The notes below the pieces were generated by a model. That model ran no database searches. It saw only the letters and a program-made list of their open reading frames with translations, and was not told where the DNA came from. Shown here piece after piece: positions 45,901 through 57,472 of a stretch of 64,000 nt of DNA. Origin of the DNA: Lineolata rhizophorae. Its lineage: Eukaryota; Ascomycota; Dothideomycetes; Lineolatales; Lineolataceae. The stretch's first letter is position 1. Each line of letters opens with the position of its first letter. The stretch is from positions 29,688 to 93,687 of the forward strand of contig MU001676.1 of the NCBI GenBank assembly GCA_010093515.1, read 5' to 3'. The translations under genes were made by a program, and so were the position numbers.

Positions 45901-47096
45901 CCCACTGGGACCGAGCGCTTCGATCAACTACTCCGCGGCCTTATCGCGGTCAAACTGTTCCGCGTCGACAGGTTCGTCCCGGCCGTTGAGCGTTTCGTCG
46001 CGGAGGTGTTTGGTCAAGACATCCTCGATGCCACCGGCGACCTGGCCGACATTGTCCAACAGGTCTCCGCCGTCACGCCTATCGCTCTCAGCTCTAGCCC
46101 TGGATTCGACGCGAGCTATAAGGTCGACAATCTCGTGGAGCGCAGCCGCGCTAGCTGCACCAATATCGCCATGGGATCGAACGAAGGGCTAGCAAGTGCC
46201 GACAAGTCCATTAGCAATGCCGCAGCCACGGGCTCGTGGGTACTGGTCAAGAACGTCCACCTTGCGCCGACGTGGCTGCAGAGCTTGGAGAAGCGCATCG
46301 ATTCGCTCAAGCCTCATCCGGATTTCCGCCTCTTCCTGTCCATGGAGTCCAGCCCGAAGATCCCGGTCAACCTCCTTCGTGCTTCGAGGGTGCTGATGTA
46401 CGAGCAGCCCGCGGGCATTCGGGCGAATATGAAAGACTCTATGTCTTCGGTCTCGACCAGGGCTACGAGGTCTCCTGTGGAGCGTACGCGTGTCTACTTG
46501 CTTCTCTCCTTCTTCCACGCCGTGGTTCAAGAGAGGCTGCGCTACGCCCCGAACTTGGGCTGGAAGGGCTTTTGGGAATTCAATGACAGCGACGTAAGTA
46601 CCCAATCCTCATTCCTGGTATGTAGCATTACTAATCCTTTCCACAGTACGAGTGCTGCAGCTTCATCATCGACACCTGGATCGACTCGGTCGCGCAGGGC
46701 CGTACCAACGTGGCGCCAAAGAACATACCTTGGGCGATGATCCGCACTTTGATCACGGAAATGTATGGAGGCAAGATCGATGACGATACGGACTTCCAGA
46801 CGCTTGCGAGGCTTGTCGAGCGGTTCCTCACGCCCGACGCGTTCGACGAAGGCCACAACATCGTGCCGGACTCGGAGAGGAGTTTGGAGCCGCCGAGCGG
46901 CACCAGCTGGCGCGAGTTCTCGGAGTGGGTCAAGGCGCTCCCGGAGCGCGAGCCGCCCACGTACCTTGGCCTCCCGGCTAATGCGGAGAAATTGCTACTC
47001 GTAGGCCAAGCCAAGGAGATGGTTGGCAATTTGCAGTTGATCATGAACATGTTGGACGAAGGCGAGCAGCTCATGGCGGAGGTTGGTGATGCGTGA
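33946..47096 (+). CDS. nudA: Cytoplasmic dynein heavy chain
   Basis: The motor subunit of cytoplasmic dynein, which moves cargo and nuclei towards microtubule minus ends; the orthologues are Aspergillus nudA and Neurospora ro-1. Exon 1 is 33946-46593 (4216 codons), the intron 46594-46646 (53 bp; GTAAGT donor, ACTAAT branch) and exon 2 46647-47096; 4365 residues in all. I take the ATG at 33946 ([10 protein letters not shown]); the frame opens 26 codons earlier at 33868. The tail (to about 1350) and linker precede six AAA modules. P-loops are AAA1 GPAGTGKT (about 1956), AAA2 GSSGSGKS (2253), AAA3 GPPGSGKT (2618) and AAA4 GVSGSGKT (2960). The stalk coiled coil spans about 3215-3525 with the microtubule-binding tip starting near [13 protein letters not shown] (3336). 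AAA5 and AAA6 lack P-loops. It ends soon after AAA6, as fungal dyneins do. A single 12.6-kb exon is notable. Confidence 0.97.
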
Positions 47097-49764
47097 GTGC
47101 TTGGTTCTCCTAGGAAGCTTTTTTTTTTCGGAACGCGGTGGTTTGGGGCAGGGTACGAAAGGAGGAGGGACGTTCACTTCACACAAGAATGAATTGTAAT
47201 TTTCCTTTGTTGCGAGCGCTATTAGTGGAAAGGGATGGATGACCACACGGACACGAATAGATCGTGGGCGCGATGGGAAACGAGTCGTTTTCCTATGTTG
47301 TTTTCCCTTTGTTGATTCCGCATGGCATTGACGGAGTATGCGTTCCTTACTCTTGGCTCTCTTTTACCATTATACCCCCTGGAACAGCCGATTTTTGTCT
47401 GCTTGTTCTTCACTTCCCGGACCTTAGGCGGTGGTCAAATATTTTCTTGTGTTGTACCAGATTGTCTCGAGCCTTTTTGAGCCTCTTTTGCCGGGTTTGG
47501 TTTTTGTGTTCTTCCTGGGGCCGGGCTATCTGTCTTTCGCTCATGTATTTTAGGTTACCAGTTGTTCTTTACTAGACAAGCGATGTTCGTGTTACCTTCC
47601 ATGCGAGAGCGTTGACCGCCTGCCCGCCTGCTGGGGATCGTCACATGGATGATGGGATGACGGGCTCGAGCCAAAGTAGTAATCTAATATATTGACAATA
47701 CTTCCGTCATCCGTGCCCCCTCATCGTCTTGGATGCCCGCGTTTGCTCGTTTCGGCGCCCGTGGCCTCGCGTAGAGATAACGCATATATTATCTATCTTT
47801 TTCCGTGCCACAATGTACACCGAGCCAAGGTTGTCGCAGCCAGGCCACGCCGCGGACTGAGGTCCAAATACGGGAAGCTCCCACCGCGAACCACTGCTAC
47901 AAGGCCATCGCGCAGCGTCGCTGCGAGTATCTAATGTGCCTTACCATATATTCACGAGATTCTCAAGCTCCAACCCCAGCGACGCGCAGCGATCGGTTGA
48001 TGCGACGCGCGGTGAATAAACGAGGGCGTCTAGGGGGTTTAGCGGAGAGGCACCAGGGCCCGGGCCCGGCCCCAGCGACGCGCACCCGGTTTTCGCACGC
48101 GCCCGTCGATCATGCAGGGGTAAACATGGCCGCCAGACGGAGGTCGCTGCAGCTTGCGATTTGCGTCGGCGTGCGGTGAGAGAAGCTACCTACTACGTAT
48201 GTATGTACGAGGGTGTTGGGAGACGAGGTTCATTGGGTTTTAGTTGGAGAAGCTTGGGCGTGGTACTTGCTTACCTATCTATCTGCTGGTTGGTCCAAAC
48301 AGGTACTCCGCTGGTACAGCATGTGAACGCGGCCTTTTTGCTCCGCAGCAGTTCGGAAGTCGAAGCAGCCTAAGTCCTGGGAGGAGTGGCGCCGGCCGCC
48401 GGCCGCCCGCCGGCGTCTCGCATCGTCGCTATCTTTCGAGACGCCCGTTCCTATCAGGACGCCGCGCCAAAGGGTAACGTCGCCAAACACGCCAGCGGCC
48501 GACGCGCCGGGGGGCTGTCGCACGTCCCTGGGGCCCGGGCACGGCCAAGAATCTAACAGAACGGGCCCCGGGCAAGCGCCAGCGGGCCTCTCACCGAACG
48601 ATCACTTATCGCCGGCGTCCGCAGGGCCGCGCCTTGGCCGCACGCCGAGGGACCGAGTGACCCCTCCCCCCGACCCTCCTGGCAAGTCTTGCCCTTGGGA
48701 TGTGGTGCCAAAATGGGGCACCCCGCTGGCCGGGGGCCCCGTTTCAAGACGAGCCAGAGCCTTGTGGGTTGAGGGCCAGGGCCACGCGTTGCCTGCGCAT
48801 CGATGACGCTCAAACGTCTGGTTCCCCGGCGGGCCCAGCGGGGCAGGATTGCGTGTTGTGAAGCACGAGAGCTGGGGTTCGGACGCGGGAGAAAGGGAAA
48901 CTGAAACAACGCCGGATGGCTCCCGACTGGTCTGGCAGCGGGCCTGGGACTGGCCGGCCGATTGTCTGCAGGAAGCGGAGCAGACGGTTGGTCGGTTCGT
49001 GGTGGTGCTGGTGGTGGAACTGCTTGGCACACGCTCCGCCGGATGGCGCCCGGACTTCGCCGCAATGCCCGCAAATATGCGCGCCGATAGGCGTCTTCTC
49101 GACGCCATTTCTGCCTTTGGCTGCTTTGGCTGGTTCCGGCCCGCTTTGCAACCACCAGCCACGCGATTCCGTCGTTGCGAAACAAGCCAGCCGCGGACAG
49201 GCAGATACCGGGCTTGGAGGGCGATCGGGGCGGGTACTAAAGGCCTGAGCTGGACCTGGGAGCCAATCCGAAGGGACGCCCGGACTCACGTTTGAGGATC
49301 CGGCGACGGTTATCGTCGAGTCCTACCTACTACGTACGTGCCAGCTTCTTCGTCATTTTTCCTTTCTCCCTCTTGGGTGTTCTCGACACGCTCGACCTAG
49401 CGTGTCTCTGTTGTTGCTGCTGCTTTTTCTTGTTCGGCTCACTTCGAGTGAGCGGCCTGCCGACGCGTGCGCGGCGCCGGCCCGCCGACTGGCTGCTGAC
49501 TGCTGGCGCTCAGACTCTCCGCTGTGAGCTTGTTTGTTCTTGGTGGCCCCCGCCGGTTCTTGGAAAGACTTGGACTCGAGACCAGAGGTACACTCCCGCA
49601 GCCAACGGGCCGCCTGCTACCGGCTCTTTCTACCTAGGAGGGCTATAGTCCTTCCTCATTCGTACCCGATTATTTCAACGGCGCTCTTCGAACCTCGAGC
49701 GAACCCGCGAGTCAATGTAGCCTGGCTGCCCGCGTGGTGCCGTCCGCGCACTTCTCGCCTCGCC
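47097..49764. other. Long intergenic region, GC-rich in the middle
   Basis: About 2.7 kb without a supported gene. 47097-47600 is probably the dynein 3' region and has a T10 run near 47120. 48000-49300 is GC-rich and full of open frames on both strands (for example 49185-48553 -, 48849-49295 +) that contradict one another and show no domain. The 14-bp motif CTACCTACTACGTA occurs at 48186 and 49323, and CCCCAGCGACGCGCA near 47977 and 48072. The final part is the promoter of the acetyltransferase-like gene. Confidence 0.45.
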
Positions 49765-51971
49765 ATGGTCCGCCAGCTGCCTCCCGCCCTGCTGGCGCGG
49801 GCCCAGCAGCACGTCGCGGCCGCTAGCGCCGCCAACGCCGGCGGAGGTACCTCTACTACTGGTGCTTCGACCACTACTGCCGGGGCGCCGCCTCTAGCAG
49901 CAGCGGCTTCTTCGTCCTCCGCTTCGACGTCGGCGTCGCATTCGCCTTCCTCGTCCACGGGCAGTTCTTCTTCGGGCAGCTTGGCGGCTTCGACGGCGTC
50001 GGCTGTGTTCTCGACGGCTACGGTCACGGCGGCGCTAGGTGCGGACGTGGGGAACAGGATTCCGGGATTGAGGACGAGTGCAGGTGAGTTTGCGGCGCGT
50101 TTAAGCGGGTTCCTGAATGGATAATGGCGGTGGAGCTCTCTCTACTGCTGAAGGTCGTCTTTCTTTTTATTGTGTTGTCTTCCATTTCTTTCCTTACGCC
50201 TCTATTCAATTGCTTTGAACAGAATTGCTTTGAACAGTTTTCGGAGGTGGTGTCTCTCAAAACGAGCTTAGTGGGTCGATGGGGTGCACCACATGAGAGC
50301 AAAACAACTATCGAAACGTGACGACTTCACCCGCATGAAACCGTTTTATGCCCTGCATACGTGCCACAAGTACTGTTATGATTCTCAATGTGTCTATATT
50401 CAAGTCATTATGTTCAGTTTTCATTCCATGGCTATATTCATGGGCTACAGGCCTATTTGATACATCCAGCCACCTTGTGTTCGTTTCTACTAGCTCTTTC
50501 TAAGCCTCTATTCCCGCTTTCCGCAAATGCTCTCCCGCACTAACCATCTAAACCACCTCCCCACAGCCTTCCTCTCCTCACTCTCCGCCAATCTCCTCCT
50601 CTCAGACGAATCTTCATCCGACTACCCCTCCCCAACCTCTACGCCCCCGAGCATGCGCGGCTCGACCGAATTCTCCATCCCACTACCGCCACCATCACCC
50701 TCGCCCCTCTCCGCGGCCGCCTACCCGCCCTCCTCCTCGACCTCAGCATCAACCGACCCGCTCTACTCCCCCGCCTGGACCTCGAGCCCCCTCGCCGCGT
50801 GCTCGCCAACCACCAACACGCCCGCATCGTCCGCCCCCGCCAGCAAACCCGCCTCCCGCGCCGCGACCGCCTCCTCGACCATGTCCACGTCGGACCGCGA
50901 CCCGCTGCCGCACCTGCCCTCGCTGACGACGTGCGCGGCGACGTCGGCCCGCGACCGCGCCGCCGCGCTGCGCCTCGTCGCCGACAGCGTCGCGCAGCAG
51001 CGCGCGGTGGCGGCGGTGGCGCTGCTGCACTCGCCGGCCGTGCTGGCGGGCGTGGTCGCGGTGCTGGCGCTGCTGTGGCGGGTGCTGGGCGGCGAGGTTG
51101 GTAAGGTGGTGATCGTGGGGCTGGGGTGTCTGGGGTGCGCGCTTGGAGGGGTGAGGTGGGTGACGGGGGGTTACGAGACGGAGGCTGAGGAGGTGGGGTG
51201 GGGGTTGCTGGGGGGTTGGGAAGGCGTGGATGAGGAGGGTAGGGGCGGGAGAGAAGCGGAGAGGGAAAGGGATAGGTCGGATACGACGTGCTTGGTTACG
51301 AAGTGGGGAGCGGATGTTGTGGGTGTGTGCGTGGTGAAGTGGGTTGTTGGTGGAGGGTCGTCGGAAGACTTTGGTGCGGGTGCGTCAGGGTTGGCTGGGG
51401 GTAGTGGCGGTGGTGCGGGAAGTGGTGGAGCTGGCGTGCCGAGGAGGAAGAGGGGGAGATCGAGGATGAGGGGGGAGATCAGGGCCTGGACGGTGAGTGC
51501 CTTGCAGTTCGTTTTGGGTTTCGCTTAGCAGGGTGGTCGGCACTCGTATAGTGGTCATTTCCATGGGATTTTTGGCTTTATTTCGACGACGCTGCAGTGC
51601 AACTTCTTTTCTGGGTTGATTGTCCTGGGAAAACTCCTTGCGCTATATATAGCTATACATGGCGCGTGCTAACACTATTCACAGGTGAAGATGAAATATC
51701 GAGGGAACGGCCTAGGTACTGGTTTACTAGAGGAAGCTGTAAAGTTCGCTCAACAGCGACCTGGATGCGATGGGGTCGGGTTTGCAGTTGATCACGCAAG
51801 TAGGTTTGCTAATACAATCAAAGCGGTGTCTATTTTAACGCGTTATTTGCAGACTCTAAACGGTTTCTACCCCGGTACTTCAACAGAGTATTCGACGAAA
51901 GCGAGGAGCGAGCACGTGAAGCCTTAAACGCTGCTATTGTGGAGAAAGGTGGATTCGGCCGAAAGAGATGA
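49765..51971 (+). CDS. GNAT-type acetyltransferase-like protein with two hydrophobic segments
   Basis: Four exons by splice signal and phase: 49765-50083, 50567-51492, 51685-51799 and 51853-51971, for 492 residues as assembled. Introns 2 and 3 have GTGAGT/GTAGGT donors and GCTAAC/TTTAAC branches. Intron 1 is long (483 bp) and least certain. The N-terminus begins MVRQLPPALLARAQQH and is Ser/Ala/Thr-rich. Hydrophobic segments lie at about 263-280 and 285-301. The C-terminus has a GNAT acetyl-CoA-binding motif (RGNGLG, 421-426, then LLEEAVKFA) and ends RYFNRVFDESEERAREALN...FGRKR. Between about 50635 and 50890 the in-frame translation is Ser/Pro/Ala-rich, while another open frame reads like real protein, so two compensating frame changes are likely. 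The substrate is unknown. Confidence 0.65.
50208..50237 (+). repeat. Perfect tandem duplication of 15 bp
   Basis: AATTGCTTTGAACAG occurs twice back to back inside the predicted first intron of the acetyltransferase-like gene. Each copy ends in a usable AACAG splice acceptor, so the duplication doubles a potential 3' splice site. Confidence 0.85.
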
Positions 51972-53782
51972 AGGGTTTTTTAACGCAATTTGCGATTGAG
52001 TAGCTGACGCCATCGCGTCCAGTTGTACGTATTTATGACGGACGATACCCAAAGATGAGACGAAGTGTATATCCATGGCTCACTGATTCTGGTCTCTTAA
52101 CCCTCTACGCTGTCCCTGAGCCCCACGATGCCACAGCCGCCAACTACATTTGATACTCTTTAATGTGGTTCAAAATCTCAGCCTAAGCTCCTACGGTTCG
52201 TCCGCCAGTGGTATTCCAAATTATCGTGAATCGTGAAACCGTAGATAGCGACAGCATTCAGATGTAAATTTGGGATCGTACCAAGCCAGCCGCATGTTGC
52301 TCTATTCGGCCACGCGCCATATGTAGATCATAGAGCCGAGCTCAACACTCTCAACAATCTCATCAATTCAGTTCTATTTTGACACTGCACACCCTGTGAT
52401 GCTCGAGGCAAGTTCTTCTAGCTAATTCTTCCGGATTGAGAATTACATGCGAGGATGCCAATGCGACTGCGGGGAGAGCCTTGGGCTTCCATTGCTCTCC
52501 CGTCTACACTCAGCTAGCAACGCCAACGCTGCCATAACGCCTCGTTTCTCTGAAATTGAGGCCAACTGTTCAGAGATACGTCAGTTCAGCTAAGCCACTA
52601 TATGCTGTCGAAGGGGTCTCGTGGCCAAGCAGCCACTTGGTTACAACTAAGGCATGCGCCTGTTCGGATCCAGCTCCGAGGAGTAAGCGGTTCGACGCCT
52701 TCATAGAATGCAAGGCCAACTGGAGGGACCAAAAATTTCCCTAATGACCAATTGGCGAGCACGTCAACATCGTAGCCCAAATCATTTCATCGCACATTCT
52801 GCACGGTTCTAGGTCCAAAAAATGCAGGGCAACTCTGACCCCACGTCGCATTAGTGCTTACAAACGTGGATCATTCCCCCCTGCTGCAGCCTTAGTTGCC
52901 TATGCATGCACATCGCCACTTTTCGCTGCGAATCATTTTGCCAGTTGTTTGCCCCCGTCGTCCGGCCGGGTTGTTTTCCGGGCTGTCAAAGTCGCAGACA
53001 GGTGGTGCCACGACATTTGTGCGCGAGGGGTCAAGGGGTGTTCTCCAAAGCAGTCGGCCGGTGTGACCGTTTTGCAGGGCTCCAACTGACGTGTGTGGGG
53101 GGTTTAGCTGCTAAATTTCGGCCAGCGCGCTCGTGGAATCACTAACATCTCGGGTGCTCGGTGCGTACCGAGTCACGGTGCATGCAGTGCGGCTCTTTTT
53201 CCTAGCCGCAGCTGACCGGATTTCAGGCTACCGGGGCTTTTCGCAATGTTTTCTAATCGCGCACAGGTGCGTTGGCGGAGTATGCCTTACGACGCCAGGA
53301 CGAGCTCGTCGCTGTCGCCTTTGTTTTGCCCAAGGCTCTGTTTTTCTATTAGCAAGATAACAATTGACTATCTTTATCCTCAGCTTCGTTGAATTCTGCA
53401 GTTATGAGGCTCGAGCTTTGCCCAAAAGTGGCGTGGCTCCAATAGAGAGTAGGAAATGAGTTGATGTGTATGTGTTCGCGGTTTGAAATTCGAATTGTCA
53501 AGCCTTGGAAAGACACCTCAACCCGGCGCAAGGCGCTCTTCATCTTCAACAATATCAAAGTCCGGCTGGCTACGCGTCTTGATGTCATTGGCTTTCTCAC
53601 TGGTCTTGAATTTCAATGTTGACCTCGCAGAATTTTGTGCTGTAAAAGCTAAGTATTTATATTCAAAGTGATTAACCTCCTTTTAGAGTCACGGTTCACA
53701 AACGAGATTGAATGAATTCTTGGCCTCTATATCACCACATCATTTGCCCTCTACCATCGTCTAAGTCCCACTAGCCATCAAG
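51972..53782. other. Intergenic, no supported gene
   Basis: About 1.8 kb. Short frames at 52556-52744, 52906-53145 and 53133-53360 (+) and 53600-53349 (-) carry no domain, signal or good splice context. The last ~80 bp before 53783 are C/T-rich like a fungal 5' leader. Confidence 0.45.
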
Positions 53783-54466
53783 ATGACTGCCCCAGTCTCG
53801 GCCTCTGAGCTTGCGAAGCTCTTTACGGACCAATTTACGGAGAAGCTGTCCAGCCCGGGTCTTGCTGACCTGTTCAGCAGCCATCTCTCTACAAAGCTTG
53901 CCGGAACTACGCTGGACAATTCGACTCTCAAATTGCACGTCGAATTGCTCGCCTACCAATACGCCATCAAGCTCGCCAGCGAGTTCCCTGCCAAACTGGT
54001 TCCGAATAAGAACAACGCCGAAGTCAAGACCAAGGACAGCACCAGTCGTTCATCCAAAGTGAGCAATTCGACTACCAATCCTCAGACCCCACCAGCGCCC
54101 AAAGCTGAAGCTGTCTCCACTAGGACATCTTCAACAATGGGTATTAACTCAAAAGTCTCTGATGGGTCCATGAACGATGGCGTTGGAGGGCCGGTCCGAT
54201 CTCCTTCCCAGGCATCGACTTCTTCCGCTCAGCCTACATATCCAAACGCGGCTCCCACTCCTGGAATGTCATCTTCAACAAACCCGGTTGCTACCAATCA
54301 TTCGTCGGCTACGTCTCAAGGCCCATATGACAGACCGTCTTCGGGAATAGGCTCCTACCAGAGTGGATCGGACAACAGCGTGAAAACCGCCAATGGCTCC
54401 TCCAGCGCTCCCTCAGTTTATGATAAGGCAGCAAGGGCAGACATAAGGCGTTCGAGGAGGGAGTGA
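53783..54466 (+). CDS. Ser/Thr-rich protein with a helical N-terminus (unknown function)
   Basis: An intronless 227-residue protein with a good start context (CATCAAGATGAC). Residues 1-75 look folded and helical (SELAKLFTDQFTEKLSSPGL, then LKLHVELLAYQYAIKLASEF). Residues 76-210 are Ser/Thr/Asn/Pro-rich and probably disordered. The C-terminus is basic (YDKAARADIRRSRRE). No known domain is recognised. It is convergent with the VWA-domain gene, whose pre-VWA segment is also a short helical block, but I cannot show homology. Confidence 0.6.
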   Translation: MTAPVSASELAKLFTDQFTEKLSSPGLADLFSSHLSTKLAGTTLDNSTLKLHVELLAYQYAIKLASEFPAKLVPNKNNAEVKTKDSTSRSSKVSNSTTNPQTPPAPKAEAVSTRTSSTMGINSKVSDGSMNDGVGGPVRSPSQASTSSAQPTYPNAAPTPGMSSSTNPVATNHSSATSQGPYDRPSSGIGSYQSGSDNSVKTANGSSSAPSVYDKAARADIRRSRRE

Positions 54467-55253
54467 TATGAATGAGGTGAACCTTGGTACGTAATTTTAA
54501 TCTTGTTCCAAAGCAAATTACGAACATTCAACAATTAACGAATACTCGCAGATGTCCTGTTATGTCACTCTGCTTGGAATCATGGATCTGCTTTCATTTG
54601 CGACGCCATGTATTTGTCTAAGGATCTAACGCCACTCCCACATTCGTTACCGATGTTTTCATAACACCTAGATAGAATGTCTACTTGCCTTCCATGTCCA
54701 AGATCTCGAGATTCGACGTGCATTTGACGCATGTATTATCCTCTATGCATATGACGTGGGAATGTGATGACGTGGAAGTAAATTTATTTGTGCCCATCAG
54801 TACGATAGAAAATTTAGTGATAGTAAATGATGATATGACCAGAGCGATATTTGCCCAAGGTGGAAGGTGTCGGAAGATGTCTAACATAGTGTTTCTGTCT
54901 CCTTATTGGTTTCGAACAAAGAGTATAAGCCTTTTCTAAAATACAATGTCTCTTTCAATGATAGCGTTCCGTACAGAGCACGTTAACCGAGCCTATTCTC
55001 AGGTGCTCTTGTAAAATCTCGCTCGTCCCGTAACGTTCAAATATACATCAGTTGCCCCGGCAGTTTTCGGTTCAACACAGGGCAGCTGTTTCTTCGCGGT
55101 TAAGGCCGATTTCCGCAGAAAGCTAAGAACAAAAGGTAGGCTTTCCATCATCATTAACGAATCAAGAACTACAACGCACACAAAATCTTCATTGAAACTA
55201 AAAACACAGTCTACACAAGCATTAACAAACCACCTCAGACGCACCCTGAAGGC
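54467..55253. other. Intergenic between convergent genes
   Basis: About 790 bp, AT-rich, with no supported gene. Frames at 54685-54939 (+), 54887-54681 (-) and 55244-54999 (-) have no features. It should hold both 3' untranslated regions. Confidence 0.45.
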
Positions 55254-57472
55254 TCACTTCAAAGCGTCGACAAACATTTTGATCAACTGTTGTAAACATA
55301 GTTAAACAGCAGCCATGAGAGCATACTTAATTTAGAAGCAGGCGGTAGACTCACGTATTTTGTGTATCCGACGTTATCCTTGGTTCTTTGGAAAACAGCC
55401 CTTTCCTTGTCAAGACTCGTCTTGGAGCAAAAGACCATCTCTTTGAGCTCCTCGTCCGTCTCGAGGCCATAAAGAAATTCTTCGGCTTCAGAACTACTTC
55501 CGACCCTTGAAACTATAAACACTGTTGCAGCCTCTCCGAATTTCTCTAATTCCCGGGAAAGCTTGCATTGGCGAATGGTCTTTTTGAGTTCGTCTGGTTG
55601 CTCCCACGTCGGCTGGGAATTATCATTTCTAATTAGTCACGGAACGCATTGATTGTGGGTAGGATATTTTGAACTTCTGTTAGCTCACCTCCCCGTCGGT
55701 AATGATCACTGTAATGAGAGGCTTCTCATACGTTCCTGACGCTACTTTTTGGAGTATCTTAGGCTTGACGATCTTCTCCCTGAGTACAGTTCCCAGTTGT
55801 GTAACTCCTTTGAATTTCACCTTTCTGGCCTTATGCTGTATCTCACTGGCTGATTTGAGATTGTCGAGAGACCCGTCTTTGGTGTAGTTGAGGAAGCGGA
55901 TGGATATTCCCTTCGGTTCAAGCAGTGTCGCAATTTCCGCCACACGACCAAGCGTATCCTTAAGCGCCGGAATGCGGTCCTCATCATTCATGGAAGTGCT
56001 GTCGTCTGATGAGACGTTAGATTTGTTGGATTAATGGAAGAAAAACTTTTTGCTTTTTCCTTACCGCAAACGATTGCAAAGTCGTAGAAGGCAAGCTTGA
56101 CTACACCGGCAGTCAGTTCTGGCTCGAGCTGATACTGCCGAGTTATTTCTTCCGCTTTGGCAGCCGCATGTTTGGCGATACTTTCCACCCTGGGATCCTT
56201 CGGGTCAAAAAAGGTGGACAGCCCTTTGGTGGCTATAAAACTGTCGACATAAGATTTTACTTCCGATTCGCACTTCATGTCAGGAAGTGGACCAGCATCA
56301 TCAGTGGGGCCTGAATCAGCCGTCAAAGGATGTTCACCGCCGGTTACGTTTGTTTTCTGTGCCGTTCGCCCACTTTCGCTTGGCGTTGAGTCTGTGGAAA
56401 CTGGAGGGTGCTCTGATTTAGCTGCGTAGGCTCTGTCCAGCGGATCGGTCGAATATGGTGGTGCCTGCTCAGGGTCTATATCTGAGAAGGCATCTGGTTG
56501 TTTCTCATTTTCTGCCTGCATGGAACTACCAACCACATTGCCTGCGGACTTTGGCGGCTCTCCGGCATGCTGTAGCATTTCGGCCGGCCCGATGGGCGTA
56601 GTGGAAAGCCCTGGCTTATCGCTCGAAGCGTTCGGCAGCGGCTTCTTGCTTTCCTCAACATGTGTGTGAGCCATATCTGTCTTAAATGAGGAGGTTTGAT
56701 CGCGTCCATGCTCTCTTGAAATGTCGGGCGAGTGGAGACGGCTTGGACTAAAGCGTGAACTGGACCCGCCTTGTTCTTGATTGGAAACAGAAGATTTGCT
56801 GCCCTGGATCTGGTTTACGCCGTATATCTTAGGGTTTAAATCATGATCTGTAGGGTCGATCGTGCTAGTTTTGAGCACTCGAGGTGAGAGCGATGGTTTT
56901 AAATTTGACGAATTTACCACGTTCCCAGGGTCTGCACGCTCCTCTGCAGTCTTCTCTCCCTTTGCAGAGCTGCCGACATGGCGATTGGCAAATGTTCGTT
57001 GCGCATCATCGGGATCATTTGTTCCCGGAATGGGTTTGACGTCTCTTAATTGATCCAACTGTCGCGGATGGTGAGTTCGGCTGCCGTATTGAGCATCGGG
57101 TCCCTCGCTTATTGAATGCTTTTCAGCATTGGGTTGGTCTTTCGCGGAATTTCCCATGGTCAGCAATGCTAGACAAAACCCGTAACCGCTCCTCGTAGAC
57201 CTCGCCGCGATAAGGTTTGTACCGGATGTCCCGTCCTCCGCTGTTTCTATCGATCTACCAAGGCTCTCGGAGATTTGGTCCGGCAGATCAGTCGCCCACT
57301 GACGCACTATGGTTTCGACTTGTTCTTGGACTTTCTCAAGTGGCAAAGGTTTCTTTTCTTTTGTGCCATCTTCGACATGGTTTTCGAGTAAGATTTGCAG
57401 ATCGCTTCCTTTAAGAACGGACAATAGCGTGCGGTTGAAACATGCAACAAGTTCTTCTGAAAGATTATCCAT
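55254..57472 (-). CDS. Large disordered protein with C-terminal von Willebrand factor A domain
   Basis: Four exons: 57472-56065, 56005-55689, 55612-55355 and 55286-55254. The introns (59, 76 and 68 bp) all have good donors, CTAAC-like branches and CAG acceptors, and keep phase. The product has 671 residues. Residues 1-90 are helical (VQEQVETIVRQWATDLPDQI). About 95-400 are polar and low-complexity. A helical segment leads into the VWA domain (about 464-665). The metal-site motif D-x-S-x-S is D470-D-S-T-S474, followed by TDGEP (572-576) and SRVGSSSEAEEF. Splicing restores both AIVC-DDSTSM and TDGE-PTW, which strongly supports the model. VWA domains of this kind bind partners through a divalent metal. 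There is no signal peptide, so it is probably intracellular. The last exon encodes just LIKMFVDALK. Confidence 0.82.

Noticed and set aside
46594-47400. Dynein heavy chain apparently cut short, lacking the large C-terminal domain of animal dyneins
   Set aside because: The assembled length (4365 residues) is what I expect for filamentous-fungal dyneins, which lack the animal C-terminal cap. A possible GTGAGT donor at the stop leads only to non-dynein sequence.
48553-49295. Long open frames on both strands in the GC-rich part of the dynein/GNAT intergenic region
   Set aside because: Several mutually overlapping frames are open, all Arg/Pro/Ala-rich, with no motif, signal or splice support.
50527-51528. 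ATG at 50527 as start and TAG at 51526 as end of a separate gene
   Set aside because: The ATG lies inside a sequence with a perfect branch site and CCCCACAG acceptor, phase matches the upstream exon, and the GNAT motif is completed only by splicing past 51492.
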